Source: Salvelinus alpinus
Lineage: Eukaryota; Chordata; Actinopteri; Salmoniformes; Salmonidae
Reading direction: 5' to 3'
Length of the DNA stretch: 64,000 nt
NCBI RefSeq assembly: GCF_045679555.1
Contig: NC_092093.1
Span: 64,987,575-65,051,574, forward strand
Shown here in pieces: positions 11,537 through 27,755 of this stretch. Numbering within the stretch: the first letter of the stretch is position 1; every line of letters starts with the position of its first letter. Position numbers and translations under genes: made by a program. Under the pieces are notes generated by a model. That model was not told the origin of the DNA, did no database searches, and worked only from the letters and a program-made list of their open reading frames with translations.

Positions 11537-11780
11537 CACTGGGCACAGACGTCATTTCAATGTGTAGTTTTGATTTACATTTGGTTGAGTTGTCAATCAC
11601 GTGAATTCAACGTGAAATCAACAAACAATTTCACCATGTCATTGGATTTAGGTCAAAAGTTGGGTGAAAAAAAATGACAAAATTCCCTTAGGTTAATGAT
11701 TTTTTGCAAATCCAATCAGCTTTCCATCACAGATTTTTTTTAAGTGGAAAAAATGTTGATTCAACCATTTTTGCCCAGTG
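11537..11780. mobile_element. Small MITE with CACTGGGCA ends
   Basis: A 244-bp element bounded by a perfect 9-bp inverted repeat, CACTGGGCA and TGCCCAGTG. The interior is AT-rich and contains further imperfect inverted segments such as TTGATTCAACC near the right end and GTTGAGTTGTC near the left. No ORF. Superfamily not assigned; no clear target duplication. Confidence 0.6.
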
Positions 11781-12404
11781 CGTTACTTCATTTCTAAAAT
11801 AATATCTATAAAAAATAATTTTCAGCCTGTCTGGTCTCATGCCGTGTCAGTTTCTCTCTTAGTGGTCCTATACCCTAGTAAAACACTGTTCCTCAGGGGC
11901 TGTAGTTAAAACATGTGGTGAGGTCTGTTTTTGGCTCTCTTCTGCCTGCTTCTCAAAGCTTGGAATGGTCAAATAAATAAATACAACATATTATTGCACA
12001 ACCCAGAGATTCCACACAGATGTGTATGTTGGTCAGTCTTTCAGTGTATCAGACTGTTAGCATTCAAAGCTTTAAATCAGTTTCCATAGACAGCTGACAG
12101 TTCACTGTCTTTACATTGAACAACCACAGGATCAGCTAGGTAGTCAAGAGGAAAGAGGCATGGGAGGTGTGGTTGTCTGGTTGCCTGGACATTTTAGTCC
12201 TAGTGGTGCTCCTATTGGGTTCTAGGTTGTGATCCTATAGTTTTGATTCTAAACATAACTTGGGTTCCATAGGGTTCTGTCGTGGTCTAGACTACTATTT
12301 TAGATGGTCTGGTCACACAAATTTCCTAAGTGGCAAAGGTCCGGATGGGTATTGTCATCTGTCGGCGTAGTAACAAACCCGCCCTTCGCAACGCATGTAA
12401 CTCC

Positions 12405-12560
12405 AAACTGTTCAAACAATTCACACCCCTTCTGCTGGCGGAGAAAAAACTTGCAGTTTTAAAGCAAATTTTCTGCAATTCCACACAATTTGACATGGGG
12501 CCAAAAAAACTGTTGCAGTTTTAAAGCAAATTTCCTGCAATTCTACACATTTTTCCATGA
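12405..12560. repeat. Internally duplicated interspersed repeat
   Basis: Two related blocks about 70 bp apart each contain TTGCAGTTTTAAAGCAAATTT and CTGCAATTC(T/C)ACACA. A fragment of the same repeat, reverse-oriented, is at 38146-38180 beside the Tc1 nest. It is in the region 3' of nceh1 and is not coding. Confidence 0.5.
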
Positions 12561-12773
12561 CTTCTTATGTGTGTTCATATGATACCTGAGTGATTCAACA
12601 AAATCCATGGGGGCCCCCTTGGGGTCGAGTCCCCTGCCCATGATAACTACTCAACAGCAGTAAGTTAAAAGCCTGATTGATTTCTTAAAAAATAGATTTT
12701 AAACACACTGTCCGTATCGACCCTCTTCTGGATCCGGTTCCAGACCGCGGTCCGCCTGTTGAGTGTGGCTGTT

Positions 12774-16426
<3,653 letters not shown>

Positions 16427-17402
16427 AACTGCGGGGAGAACGGACTGTCACCGGGGCACGTTCACCCGATAAAAGAGATGTGAATTGAATTCACGGTGAC
16501 GCGGTTTTTTCTGTATCCCCGTGGTTGGTAGAGGTCGGTTTAACATTGGGGGTAAGCCAGAAACGTAGACAAGAATGAGGATTAATAGTGGTGTCAGAAT
16601 AAAAGTCCTGTTATGATTAAAAAAAACTATTGGATTCTAAGTATTTTTGTTCAACAAGCCCATTAGAGTCCAGTAGGCCTACAATATAAAATCAGATACA
16701 AGAGCATCTGTTATCAATATAATACAGTTCAAAATAGGCCTAGATGTTGTGGATTTCAGTCTGAGGTGGCTTTTATTTTGAAGTTTGCTCCCGGCTTTTG
16801 CTTTCGAATGTTAGCTTCATTACGTAAAAGCTGATAAGAAATCCTCAGGATTGCGTAAAGAGACGCGTAGCGCTCATGGGAACGGTAGTTTATACTAGTC
16901 AAACTATTCAGACTCAACTACAACAAGATGGAGAACTTGACAAATGTTTCGTCAGGAATTATTTAATACGTTGGAAGGGACAACCACAAAGTAGATATAT
17001 GTCATTAATAAGGGTTGACAATCAGTGCTGGGCTTGAACGTCTACTCACCCGTAGCATGAAGGCACAGAGTTTCTAAACCCAGTAAACCCAGAGACGCAA
17101 CATCGCAAACTGACACGTTCTCATTTTCGTCAAAAACAACTTTAAGGAATGCCTGATTTGACGTTCGCATTTCGGCATGAGACGACCATTACACCCGTCG
17201 ACGTGTTTCTACGCATGAGCTTAACTAGCCAACGTAGCCATGACATCGCCTACAAGTGTTATCGGGAATACTATTGTAGAAGCAGTTTCTGCCTATCTTC
17301 ACACTGTACTGTATTTGATAAAGGTCTCTTACCTTTTTATGTGAAAGTGTCATTCTCTTCTTCTGCCACCAGATAGCAGCATCTAAATGGCCTCAAAAGA
17401 TA
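16427..17402. other. nceh1 upstream region
   Basis: This is 5' of the nceh1 start codon on the minus strand. The first 100 bp are GC-richer (CGGGGAGAACGG, CACCGGGGCACG) and contain the likely 5' untranslated part and promoter. No TATA box is convincing. No other gene is seen up to the Tc1 fragment at 17403. Confidence 0.4.
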
Positions 17403-17837
17403 CACTGCCTTCAGAAAGTATTCAGACCCCTTGACCTCAACATTTTGTTACGTTAGAGTCTTATTCAAAAATTCCTCATCAATTTACACACAATACCCCA
17501 TAATGACATTTTTGACTAATTTATATATATATAAAAAAAACTTTAATATCACATTTATGTAAATGTTGTCTTAAGGTCTCTCTTTATGTAGTGCTGTGTT
17601 GTCTCTCTTGTCATGATGTGAGTTTTGTCCTATATTTTTTAAATTTTTGATCCCAGTCCCCGTCCCCGCAGAAGGCCTTTTGCCTTTAGGTAGGCCGACA
17701 TTGTAAATAAGAATTTGTTCTTAACTGACTTGCCTAGTTAAATATTTTATTTTTAAGTATTCAGAGCCTTTACTCAGTACTTTGTTGAAGAACCTTCGAC
17801 AGCGATTACAGCATTGAGTCTTCTTGGGTATGACGCT
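17403..17837 (+). mobile_element. Tc1 5' arm fragments split by SINE-tail sequence
   Basis: 17403-17565 matches the left arm of the Tc1-like element at 28749 (CTTCAGAAAGTATTCAGACC and AATACCCCATAATGACA). 17757-17837 is the next part of such an arm (TTTACTCAGTACTTTGTTGA). Between them, 17570-17756 holds other sequence ending in a SINE tail (CTTAACTGACTTGCCTAGTTAAAT). No transposase remains. Confidence 0.6.
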
Positions 17838-17869
17838 ACAACCAAATACAATGCTTTTAGTTGTATTTC

Positions 17870-18687
17870 TTATTTCCTTGCCACACATTCTGAAACTAAC
17901 TGCAGCTCTTTAAGTGTTGCAGTGATTTCACTCACTGTAGTAGCTGACGTGCATAGTGTTGAGTCATCCGCATACATAGACATGTCGGCTTTACTCAAGG
18001 CCAGTGGCATGTCATTAGTAAAGATTGAAAAAAGTAAGGGGCCTAGACAGCTGCCCTGGATAATTCCTGATTCTACCTGGATTATGTTGAAAAGGCTTCC
18101 ATTAAAGAACACCCTCTGTGTTCTGTTAGACAGGTAACTCATTGTCCACAATATAGCAGGGGGTATAAAGCCATAACACATATGTTTTTCCATCAGCAGA
18201 CCATGATCGATAATGTCAAAAGCCGCACTGAATTCTAACATAACAGTTGCCTTAATCTTTTTATCATCAATTTCTCTCAGCCAATCATCAGTCATTTGTG
18301 TTTACCAAGGGTCGGTAACAGGCTGATTGGTCGGCTATTTGAGCCAGTAAAGGGGGCTTTCCTATTCTTGGGTAGCGGAATTACTTTTGCTTCCCTCCAG
18401 GCTTGAGGGCACATACTTTCTAGTAGGCTTAGATTGAAGATATGGCAAATAGGAGTGGCAATATCGTCCGCTATTATCCTCAGTAATTTTCCAGCGTTTG
18501 TTGCTGGCATGTCATGCCTAAGTTTGATAATCTTGCCAATTAAATAATCATTAAAGTAATTGGCAATATCAGTGGGTTTTGTGATGAATGAGCCATCTGA
18601 CTCAATGAATGATGGAGCTGAGTTTGCCTTTTTGCCCAAAATTTCATTTAAAGTGCTCCAAAGTTTTTTACTATCATTCTTTGTCAT
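17870..18687 (-). pseudogene. Reverse transcriptase remnant of CR1-like LINE
   Basis: Two overlapping frames carry RT motifs: SNSRPISLLPTLGKHK (18687-18292), then FSAAFDIIDHGLLMEKH, GIIQGSCLGPLLFSIF and MYADDSTL (18295-17870). The YADD catalytic box is intact but the GxPQG motif reads GIIQG and frames are broken. The C-terminal thumb is absent. Confidence 0.75.
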
Positions 18688-19215
18688 TTATCTTTGTTTC
18701 ATAGTGTAGGTTCATCTGCTTTTTATTGAGTTTAGTCACATGATTTCTCCATTTGCAGTACATTTGCCAATCAGTTGTGCAGCCAGACTTATTTGCCATT
18801 TTGCCTCATCCCTCGCAACCATACCATTTTTTAATTCCTCATCAATCTACGAGGATTTAACAATTTGCAGTCATTTTCTTAATGTAACTGGAATAAGCAA
18901 TTTCATAAATGTGTCAAGTCCAGCGTCTGTTTGCTCCTCATTACACACCAAAGACCAACACATATTCTTTACATCAACAACATAGGAATCGCTACAAAAC
19001 TTATTGTATGACCTCTTATACACTATATTAGGCCCAGTTTTTGGGACTTTGGTTTTCCTAGACATGGCTACTATATTGTGATCACTACATCCGATGGATT
19101 TGGATACTCCTTTAAAGCACATTTCTGCAGCATTAGTAAAGATGTGATCAATACATGTTGATGATTTCATTCCTGTTTGTAACTACCCTGGTAGGTTGAC
19201 TGATTCAGGAACTAG

Positions 19216-19590
19216 TTACAGTTTGAAGCTTTCTCTTGAATATACCTCTCTGTTGATATCACATACATTATCAAGCATTTCACACATGTTATCCAGATAC
19301 TGACTATTAACACTTTGTAGTCTATAGCAGCTTTCCACCAGAATGGCCTTTAGGTAAGGCAGATGAACCTGTGGCAGAAGCCATCTTACTTCAACAGCAT
19401 TTAACATGAGATCCTCGCTAAGCTTTACAGGAATGTGGTTCTGAATATAAACGGCAACACCTCCACCTTTGGCATTTCTGTCTTTTCTGTAGATGTTATA
19501 ACCATGTATTGTTCCCACTGTATCATCAAAGGTATTATCTAAGTGAGTTTCAGAGATTGTCAGAATATGAATGTCATCTGTTACTTGCAA
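19216..19590 (-). pseudogene. Endonuclease remnant of CR1-like LINE
   Basis: Contains TISETHLDNTFDD and KGGGVAVYIQNHIPV, typical of the LINE endonuclease. It is cut off by a stop at its C-terminal side; the following domain part (SDHNI motif) is in another frame at 18871-19170. Confidence 0.65.
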
Positions 19591-21144
19591 ATTATTGATT
19601 TCATGAACCTTGTTTCTTAAGCAACATATGTTAACGTGAGCTATTTTAGTACTTTTCTGGGATGCTTGATTGCTTTCATTGCTTTACTGAGAAGCTTAGC
19701 AGAAGTAGACATGCTCATGTTATTTATGTTAGTGCAGGTTGAGCTTCACACAGTGGACTTCCTACTAGGGCACATTGCCTCAGTGCTAACAGCATACATC
19801 TGGTTTATAGGCACATGATTTCTGCATACAATAGCTGTAGGATCAGGTTATTACACTGTGACTTCCAACGCACCTGGGATAATGTACATTTGCTGAAGCA
19901 TCATGACAACTCACTGACAAAATGGTAGGGATTAACTGAGCTGGCCTTGGGTCATTGATAAGTCATTGTCTCAACGCAGCCTTATAATGCTGTGAAAGGA
20001 TCCAGGAACACAAATGATTTGAGTGGATCCCATCCTCCTATAAAACAAGCTTTGTTTCCAGAAGGTATTAAAATTGTCAATACACGTTACACCCACAGAG
20101 CTGCAATAGTCCCGTAGCCAGTTATGGAGGGCTAAAAGTCTGCTGAAACGTTCAATGCCACGATTTAGGGAGGGCAAAGGGCCAGATATTATGGGGCGTT
20201 TGTTGTTGTAGAGACCCAATCAGTTCTTTAAAATCAATCTTCAGTTGTTCTGAGTTGCCCTTTATAATGTCATTGAATCTCATATGAACTATGATAGACT
20301 AAATTTCATGATGCAGGTTTAAAATGTTTGAGAGCAGCTTATTGATGTCCTGTACTCGTGCTCCTAGATAGCACAACGTTTTTGCTCCAGGGACATTTCT
20401 CACCATTGAACTGCCCAATACAATGGCCGGACAAAGGGATGGAGATATCCGCCCATTAGTACCCCTCATACAATTCGTTGAACCTTTTACAGGCCCACAA
20501 GAAGCAGGATAGCATACGCCCACTGCTCCCGGTGATAGGTCCAGACCTCCCACAGCAGGCAGTGCCCTGTCAGTCCAGAGAGAGGGAAAGGAGCTGAACT
20601 CAACGACGAAGCCTCTGCTGGAGTCAGCATACTGGGTGTCAGCACAGCCATTGCAGACATAGGCAATCCCGGCGATGAAGCCACAGGTAGATCAGGCACC
20701 AGAACGAGAAGCTATTCCTTATGTCAATCTGCTCCTAACCTCTCGCAGACAATCCAGTCCGCTTAGCAGCATGCCGCTGCCTTCGGTTTCCACGACTTGT
20801 GACATGGGACCAACACTAATTGGAACAATCCTCTTGCTGTTCTCCGTCCACTCCACTACAAGATGGAGGAGGACAAGAAGATAGAGACGACTTCAATCAA
20901 TCAATTCAATCAATTTTATTTTATATAGCCCTTCGTACATCAGCTAATATCTCGAAGTGCTGTACAGACACCCAGCCTAAAACCCCAAACAGCTAGTAAT
21001 GCAGGTGTAGAAGCACGGTGGCTAGGAAAAACTCCCTAGAAAGGCCAAAACCTAGGAAGAAACCTAGAGAGGAACCAGGCTATGAGGGGTGGCCAGTCCT
21101 CTTCTGGCTGTGCCGGGTGGAGATTATAACAGAACTATGCCAAG

Positions 21145-21960
21145 ATGTTCAAAAATGTTCATAAGTGACAAGCATGGTCAAATAATAATCATGAATAATT
21201 TTCAGTTGGCTTTTCATAGCCGATCATCAAGAGTTGAAAAACAACAGGTCTGGGACAGGTGGCGGTTCCATAACCGCAGGCAGAACAGTTGAAACTGGAA
21301 TAGCAGCAAGGCCAGGCGGACTGGGGACAGCAAGGAGTCACCACGGGCGGCAGTCCCGACGCATGGTCCTAGGGCCCAGGTCCTCCGAGAGAAAGAAAGA
21401 GAGAAGGAGAAAATTAGAGAGAGCCAAGATTTTCAAAATTTCCATAAATGACAAGCATGGTCAAATAATAATCAGGAATAAATCTCAGTTGGCTTTTCAT
21501 AGCCGATCATTAAGAGTTGAAAACAGCAGGTCTGGGACAGGTAGGGGTTCCATGACCGCAGGCAGAACAGTTGAAACTGGAATAGCAGCAAGGCCAGGCG
21601 GACTGGGGACAGCAAGGAGTCACCACGGCCGGTAGTCCCGACGTATGGTCCTAGGGCTCAGGTCCTCCGAGAGAAAGAAAGAGAGAAGGAGAAAATTAGA
21701 GAGAGCCAAGATTTTCAAAATGTTCATAAATGACAAGCATGGTCAAATAATAATCAGGAATAAATCTCAGTTGGCTTTTCATAGCCGATCATTAAGAGTT
21801 GAAAACAGCAGGTCTGGGACAGGTAGGGGTTCCGTAACCACAGGCAGAACAGTTGAAACTGGAATAGCAGCAAGGCCAGGCGGACTGGGGACAGCAAGGT
21901 GTCATCATGCCCGGTAGTCCTGACGTATGGTCCTAGGGCTCAGGTTCTCAGAGAGAAAGA
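21145..21960 (-). repeat. About 283-bp tandem triplication in LINE 3' region
   Basis: The landmark GACAAGCATGGTCAAATAAT recurs at 21167, 21450 and 21732, spacing 283 and 282 bp. Each unit includes the GAGAGAAAGAAAGAGAGAAGG run and the CAGCAAGGCCAGGCGGACTG segment. Other copies of this LINE normally have one such unit as far as I remember, so the triplication may be local. Confidence 0.8.
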
Positions 21961-22539
21961 GAGAACGAGAGAATTAGAGAGAGCATACTTAAATTCACAC
22001 AGGACACTGGATAAGACAGGAGAAGTACTCCAGGTAACCAACTGACCCTAGCCCCCCGACACAAACTACTGCAGCATAAATACTGGAGGCTGAGACAGGA
22101 GCGGTCAGGAGACACTGTGGCCCCATCCGAAGAAACCCCCGGACAGGGCCAAATAGGAAGGATATAACCCCACCCACTTTGCCAAAGCACAGCCCCCGCA
22201 CCACTAGAGGGAAATCCTCAACCACCAACTTACAATCCTGAGACAAGGCCGAGTATAGCCCACAAAGGTCTCCACCACAGCACAAACCAAGGGGGGGCGC
22301 CAACCCAGACAGGAAGATCACGTCAGTAACTCAACCCACTCAAGTGACGCACCCCTCCTAGGGACGGCATGAAAGAGCACCAGCAAGCCAGTGACTCAGC
22401 CCCTGTAACAGGGTTAGAGGCAGAGAATCCCAGTGGAGAGAGGGGAACCGGCCTGGCAGAGACAGCAAGGGCGGTTCGTTGCTCCAGAGCCTTTCCGTTC
22501 ACCTTCACACTCCTGGGCCAGGCAACACTCAATCATATG

Positions 22540-22639
22540 NNNNNNNNNNNNNNNNNNNNNNNNNNNNNNNNNNNNNNNNNNNNNNNNNNNNNNNNNNNNN
22601 NNNNNNNNNNNNNNNNNNNNNNNNNNNNNNNNNNNNNNN
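22540..22639. other. Assembly gap (100 N)
   Basis: Exactly 100 N, a common placeholder for a gap of unknown length. Flanking sequence belongs to one LINE with its RT missing. Confidence 0.98.
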
Positions 22640-22652
22640 CAAAAAGAAATGT

Positions 22653-23627
22653 TGGATTGTTCTTATTTTCCTCGATTAAGTTGGAAAAGTAGGATGAGCG
22701 AGCAGCAGTGAGGGCTCTTCGGTACTGCACGGTACTGTCTTTCCAAGCTAGTCGGAAGACTTCCAGTTTGGTGTGGCGCCATTTCCGTTCCAATTTCCTG
22801 GAAGCTTGCTTCAAAGCTCGGGTATTTTCTGTATACCAGGGAGCTAGTTTCTTATGACAAATGTTTTTCGTTTTTAGGGGTGCAACTGCATCTAGGGTAT
22901 TGCGCAAGGTTAAATTGAGTTCCTCAGTTAGGTGGTTAACTGATTTTTGTCCTCTGACGTCCTTGGGTAGGCAGAAGGAGTCTGGAAGGGCATCAAGGAA
23001 TTTTTGTGTTGTCTGAGAATTTATAGCACGACTTTTGATGCTCCTTGGTTGGGGTCTGAGCAGATTATTTGTTGCGATTGCAAACGTAATAAAATGGTGG
23101 TCCGATAGTCCAGGATTATGTGGAAAAACATTAAGATCTACAACATTTATTCCATGGGACAAAACTAGGTCCAGAGTATGACTGTGGCAGTGAGTAGGTC
23201 CAGAGACATGTTGGACAAAACCCACTGAGTCGATAATGGCTCCGAAAGACTTTTGGAGTGGGTCTGTGGACTTCTCCATGTGAATATTAAAATCACCAAA
23301 AATTTGAATATGATCTGCTATGACTACAAGGTCTGATAGGAATTCAGGAAACTCAGAGAGGAACGCTGTATATGGCCCAGGAGGCCTGTAAACAGTAGCT
23401 ATAAAAAGTGATTGAGTAGGCTGCATAGATTTCATGACTAGAAGCTCAAAAGACGAAAACGCCATTTTTTTTTTTGTAAATTGAAATTTGCTATCGTAAA
23501 TGTTAGCAACACCTCCGCCTTTACGGGATGCACGGGGGATATGGTCACTAGTGTAACCAGGAGGTGAGGCCTCATTTAACACAGTAAATTCATCAGGCTT
23601 AAGCCATGTTTCAGTCAGGCCAATCAC
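22653..23627 (-). pseudogene. LINE endonuclease, 3' side lost in the gap
   Basis: An open frame with the LINE-type endonuclease motifs: GLTETWLKPDEF near the start, YRPPGPYTAFLSEFPEF, FGDFNIHME, and LSDHHFITF. It continues into a region with RKLERKWRHTKLEVF before entering the gap. The endonuclease frame itself has no stop. Whether it is joined to a functional RT cannot be seen. Confidence 0.75.
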
Positions 23628-23700
23628 ATCAAGATTATGATCAGTGATTAGTTCATTGACTATGACTGCCTTTGAAGTGAGGGATCTAACATTAAGTAAA

Positions 23701-24300
23701 TGTTAGACTTCCTCTGCAGGCAAGTTCCAGGTAGCAAAGGCCATTCAGGTAGGGACAGATGACAAGGCGGGTATACCTCCATCAGGCCTGAACGGCGTCC
23801 AGTCACAGGAGTTAAGAATGAGAAAGTTCCAATTTGCGTTTTTCCCATAAGTTCATGCAGAATTGAAATTTGCTGCATTGTCAATATTGTCCCGGATAAG
23901 AATGTAATAAACACAGCTTCTACATCGCTGGAAACGTTGATTAGCTATTCCAGGTGATGTGGGCTCCATTGCAACCCAGCTAGCTAGCTGGCTAGCCTGT
24001 AGCTGGTGTTGACATATACCCCAAAATAAAAACATAATAAATATAGGAAACAACAGCCCGGAACAATAGGTCGAGGTGTGTTGAATTGTGTTTGGGAAAT
24101 AAAGATAGACATGGTTTTATAACGGTAGTGGTCATATTTAATTCAGTACAGAAATTTGTAGGCGGCTTAACTTACCCTGTCCCGGGACTAAACTTGTGTG
24201 CCAAGAGACCACTCTTTTTGGAAAAGCTATATGTTTTCAAAACTGTAATATGTACATGAATTCAGATTATGTCCGGGGAGACACAACATCCTGAAATATA
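23701..24300. other. Unassigned repeat-like sequence
   Basis: Contains GCTAGCTAGCTGGCTAGC near 23985, similar to the GCTAGC-rich 5' region of the L2 at 6600-6930. It may be the 5' part of a LINE, but no protein motif is visible. Confidence 0.3.
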
Positions 24301-24539
24301 CAGCACCAGTCAAAAGATTGTGTGCAAAGCTGTCACCAAGGCAAAGGGTGGCTACTTTGAAGAATCTCAAATATAAAATATATTTTGATTTGTTGAACAC
24401 TTTTTTGGTTACTACATGATTCCATATGTGTTATTTCATAGTTTTGATGTCTTCACTATTATTCTACACCGTAGAAAATAGTACAAATATAGAAAAACTC
24501 TTGAAAGAGTAGATGTGTCCAAACTTTTGACTGGTACTG
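24301..24539. mobile_element. Tc1-derived MITE
   Basis: Starts CAGCACCAGTCAAAAG and ends GACTGGTACTG. The interior corresponds only to the right arm of the Tc1 element at 55914-57409 (GTGTGCAAAGCTGTC onward), so the transposase and left arm were deleted. The right flank TG would be a decayed TA. Confidence 0.7.
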
Positions 24540-24547
24540 TGTATATA

Positions 24548-26132
<1,585 letters not shown>

Positions 26133-26564
26133 TATATATGTATATACTACCATTTAAAAGTTTGGGGTCATTTAGAAATGTCTTCTTTTTTTTCAAAGAA
26201 AAGCAAAAAATATTTCCATTAAAATAACATCAAATTGATCAGAAATACGGTGGAGACATTGTTAATGTTGTAAATGACTATTATAGCTGGAAACGGCTGA
26301 TTTTTAATGGAATATCTACATAGGCGTACAGAGGCCCATTATCAGCTACCATCACTCCTGTCTTCCAATGGCACGTTGGGTTAGCTAATCCAAGTTTATT
26401 GTTTTAAAAGGCTAATTAATCATTAGAAAACCCTTTTGCAATTATGTTAGCACAGCTGAAAACTGTTGTTCTGATTAAAGAAGCAATAAAACTGTCTTTC
26501 TTTAGACTAATTGAGTATCTGGAGCATCAGCATTTGTGGGTTCGATTACAGGCTCAAATTGGCC

Positions 26565-27620
26565 AGAAACAAAGACCTTTCTTCTGAAACGCGCCAGTCT
26601 ACTCTTGTTCTGAGAAATGAAGGCTATTCCAATGCGAGAAATTGCCAAGAAACTGAAGATCTCATACAACGCTGTCTCCCTTCACAGAACAGCGCAAACT
26701 GGCTCTAACCAGAATAGAAAGAGGAGTGTCTAGAGTGTCTAGTTTGAGAAACAGACCCCTCACAAGTCCTCAACTGGCAGCTTCATTAAATAGCACCCGC
26801 CAAAACCCCAGTCTCAACGTCAACAGTGAAGAGGCGACTGCCTTCTAGGCAGAGTTGCAAAGAAAAAGCCATATCTCAGACTGGTCAATAAAAATAAAAG
26901 ATTAAGATGGGCAAAATAACACATACACCGGACAGAGGAAGATTGGGAAAAAAGGGTTATGGGCAGACAAATCTAAGTTTGAGGTGTTCGGATCACAAAG
27001 AGGAACATTCGTGAGATGCAGAAAAAATGAAAAGATGCCATCTGTCAAGCATGGTGGAGGCAATGTGGTGGTCTGGTGGTGCTTTGGTGGTGGTGAAGTG
27101 GGAGATTTGTACAGGGTAAAAGAGATCTTGAAGAAGGAAGGCTAACACTCCATTTTGCAACGTCATGCCATACCCTGTGGATGGGGCTTAATTGGAGCCA
27201 ATTTCCTCCTACAATAGGATAATGACAACAAACTATGCAAGAACTATTTAGGGAAGAAGCAGTCAGCTGGTATTCTGCCTATAATGGAGTGGCCAGCACA
27301 GTCACTGGATCTCAACCCATTCTTTTATTTAGCTAGATAAGTAATTTAAGAACATATTCATATTTACAATGACAGCCTACCAGGGAACAGTGGGTTAACT
27401 GCCTTGTTCATGGACAGAACAACAGATTTTGACTTGTCAGCTTTGATCTAGCAACCTTTCAATTACTGGCCCAACACTCTAACCACTAGGCTACCTATTG
27501 AGCTATTGTGGGAGCAGCTTGAGCATATAAGAAGTGCCCATCAAGCCAATCCAACTTGTGAGAGGTGCTTCAGGAAGCATGGGGTGAAATCTCTTCAGAT
27601 TACCTCAACAAATTGACAAC
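26565..27620 (+). pseudogene. Degenerate Tc1 transposase, SINE-disrupted
   Basis: Recognisable pieces in several frames: ARNKDLSSETRQSTLVLRNEGYS (split here by frameshift), KFEVFGS region near 26980, HGGGNVVVWWCFGG near 27050, and the region before the catalytic Glu at 27290-27320. Many stops. The SINE separates the LNP codons from the IE codons of the catalytic motif. Confidence 0.7.
27321..27499 (-). repeat. HpaI-type SINE inserted in transposase remnant
   Basis: Minus-strand copy: head GGTAGCCTAGTGGTTAGAGTG, then GCAGTTAACCCACTGTTCCC (GTTAAC is an HpaI site), then tail TTCTTAAATTACTTATCTAG. Its insertion point lies within the LNPIE motif of the Tc1 transposase remnant. Confidence 0.8.
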
Positions 27621-27755
27621 TAGAATGCCAAAGGTCTGCATATGTGTTATTTCGTAGTTTTGATTTCTTCACTATTATTCTACAATGTAGAAAATAGTAA
27701 AAATAAAGAAAAACCCTTGAATGAGTAGGTGTGTCCATACCTTTGACTGGTACTG

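Larger units (their letters stand above)
17838..20880 (-). mobile_element. CR1-like LINE, degenerate
   Basis: A non-LTR retrotransposon on the minus strand, 5' end near 20880. From 5' to 3': an ORF1 remnant with an SGNH-esterase-like segment (around 20219-19971, NRGIERFSRLLALHNWLRDY), an endonuclease remnant (19590-19216, ISETHLDNTF and GGGVAVYI; 19170-18871, SCIDHIFTN-like and GCSDHNIV), then reverse transcriptase (18687-17870). Multiple stops and frameshifts, and the C-terminus is missing at the junction with the Tc1 fragment. An esterase in ORF1 is a known trait of CR1-group LINEs; clade assignment is inference. Confidence 0.7.
20886..23700 (-). mobile_element. Second LINE, interrupted by the assembly gap
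   Basis: Minus-strand LINE. The 3' end at 20886 carries CAATCAA repeats and TTTATATAGCCCTTCGTACA. Its long 3' part holds three tandem units of about 283 bp (21145-21960). After a 100-N gap the endonuclease ORF begins. The reverse transcriptase that should sit between the endonuclease and the 3' part is absent, so the gap most likely hides about 2 kb of LINE. A 3'-end fragment of the same family lies in pld1 intron 10 at about 50950-51130. Confidence 0.7.
26145..27755 (+). mobile_element. Chimeric or nested Tc1 with mismatched ends
   Basis: The left end (ACTACCATTTAAAAGTTTGG) belongs to the family of the outer element at 38181-40574, but the right end (CCTTTGACTGGTACTG) belongs to the family of 55914-57409. 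The transposase between is plus-strand and decayed: an HTH region near 26565-26710, ANAACGCTGTC-type start, and LNP then IELLWEQL of the catalytic Glu region split by a SINE at 27321-27499. The mixed ends imply recombination or nested deletion. Confidence 0.65.
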
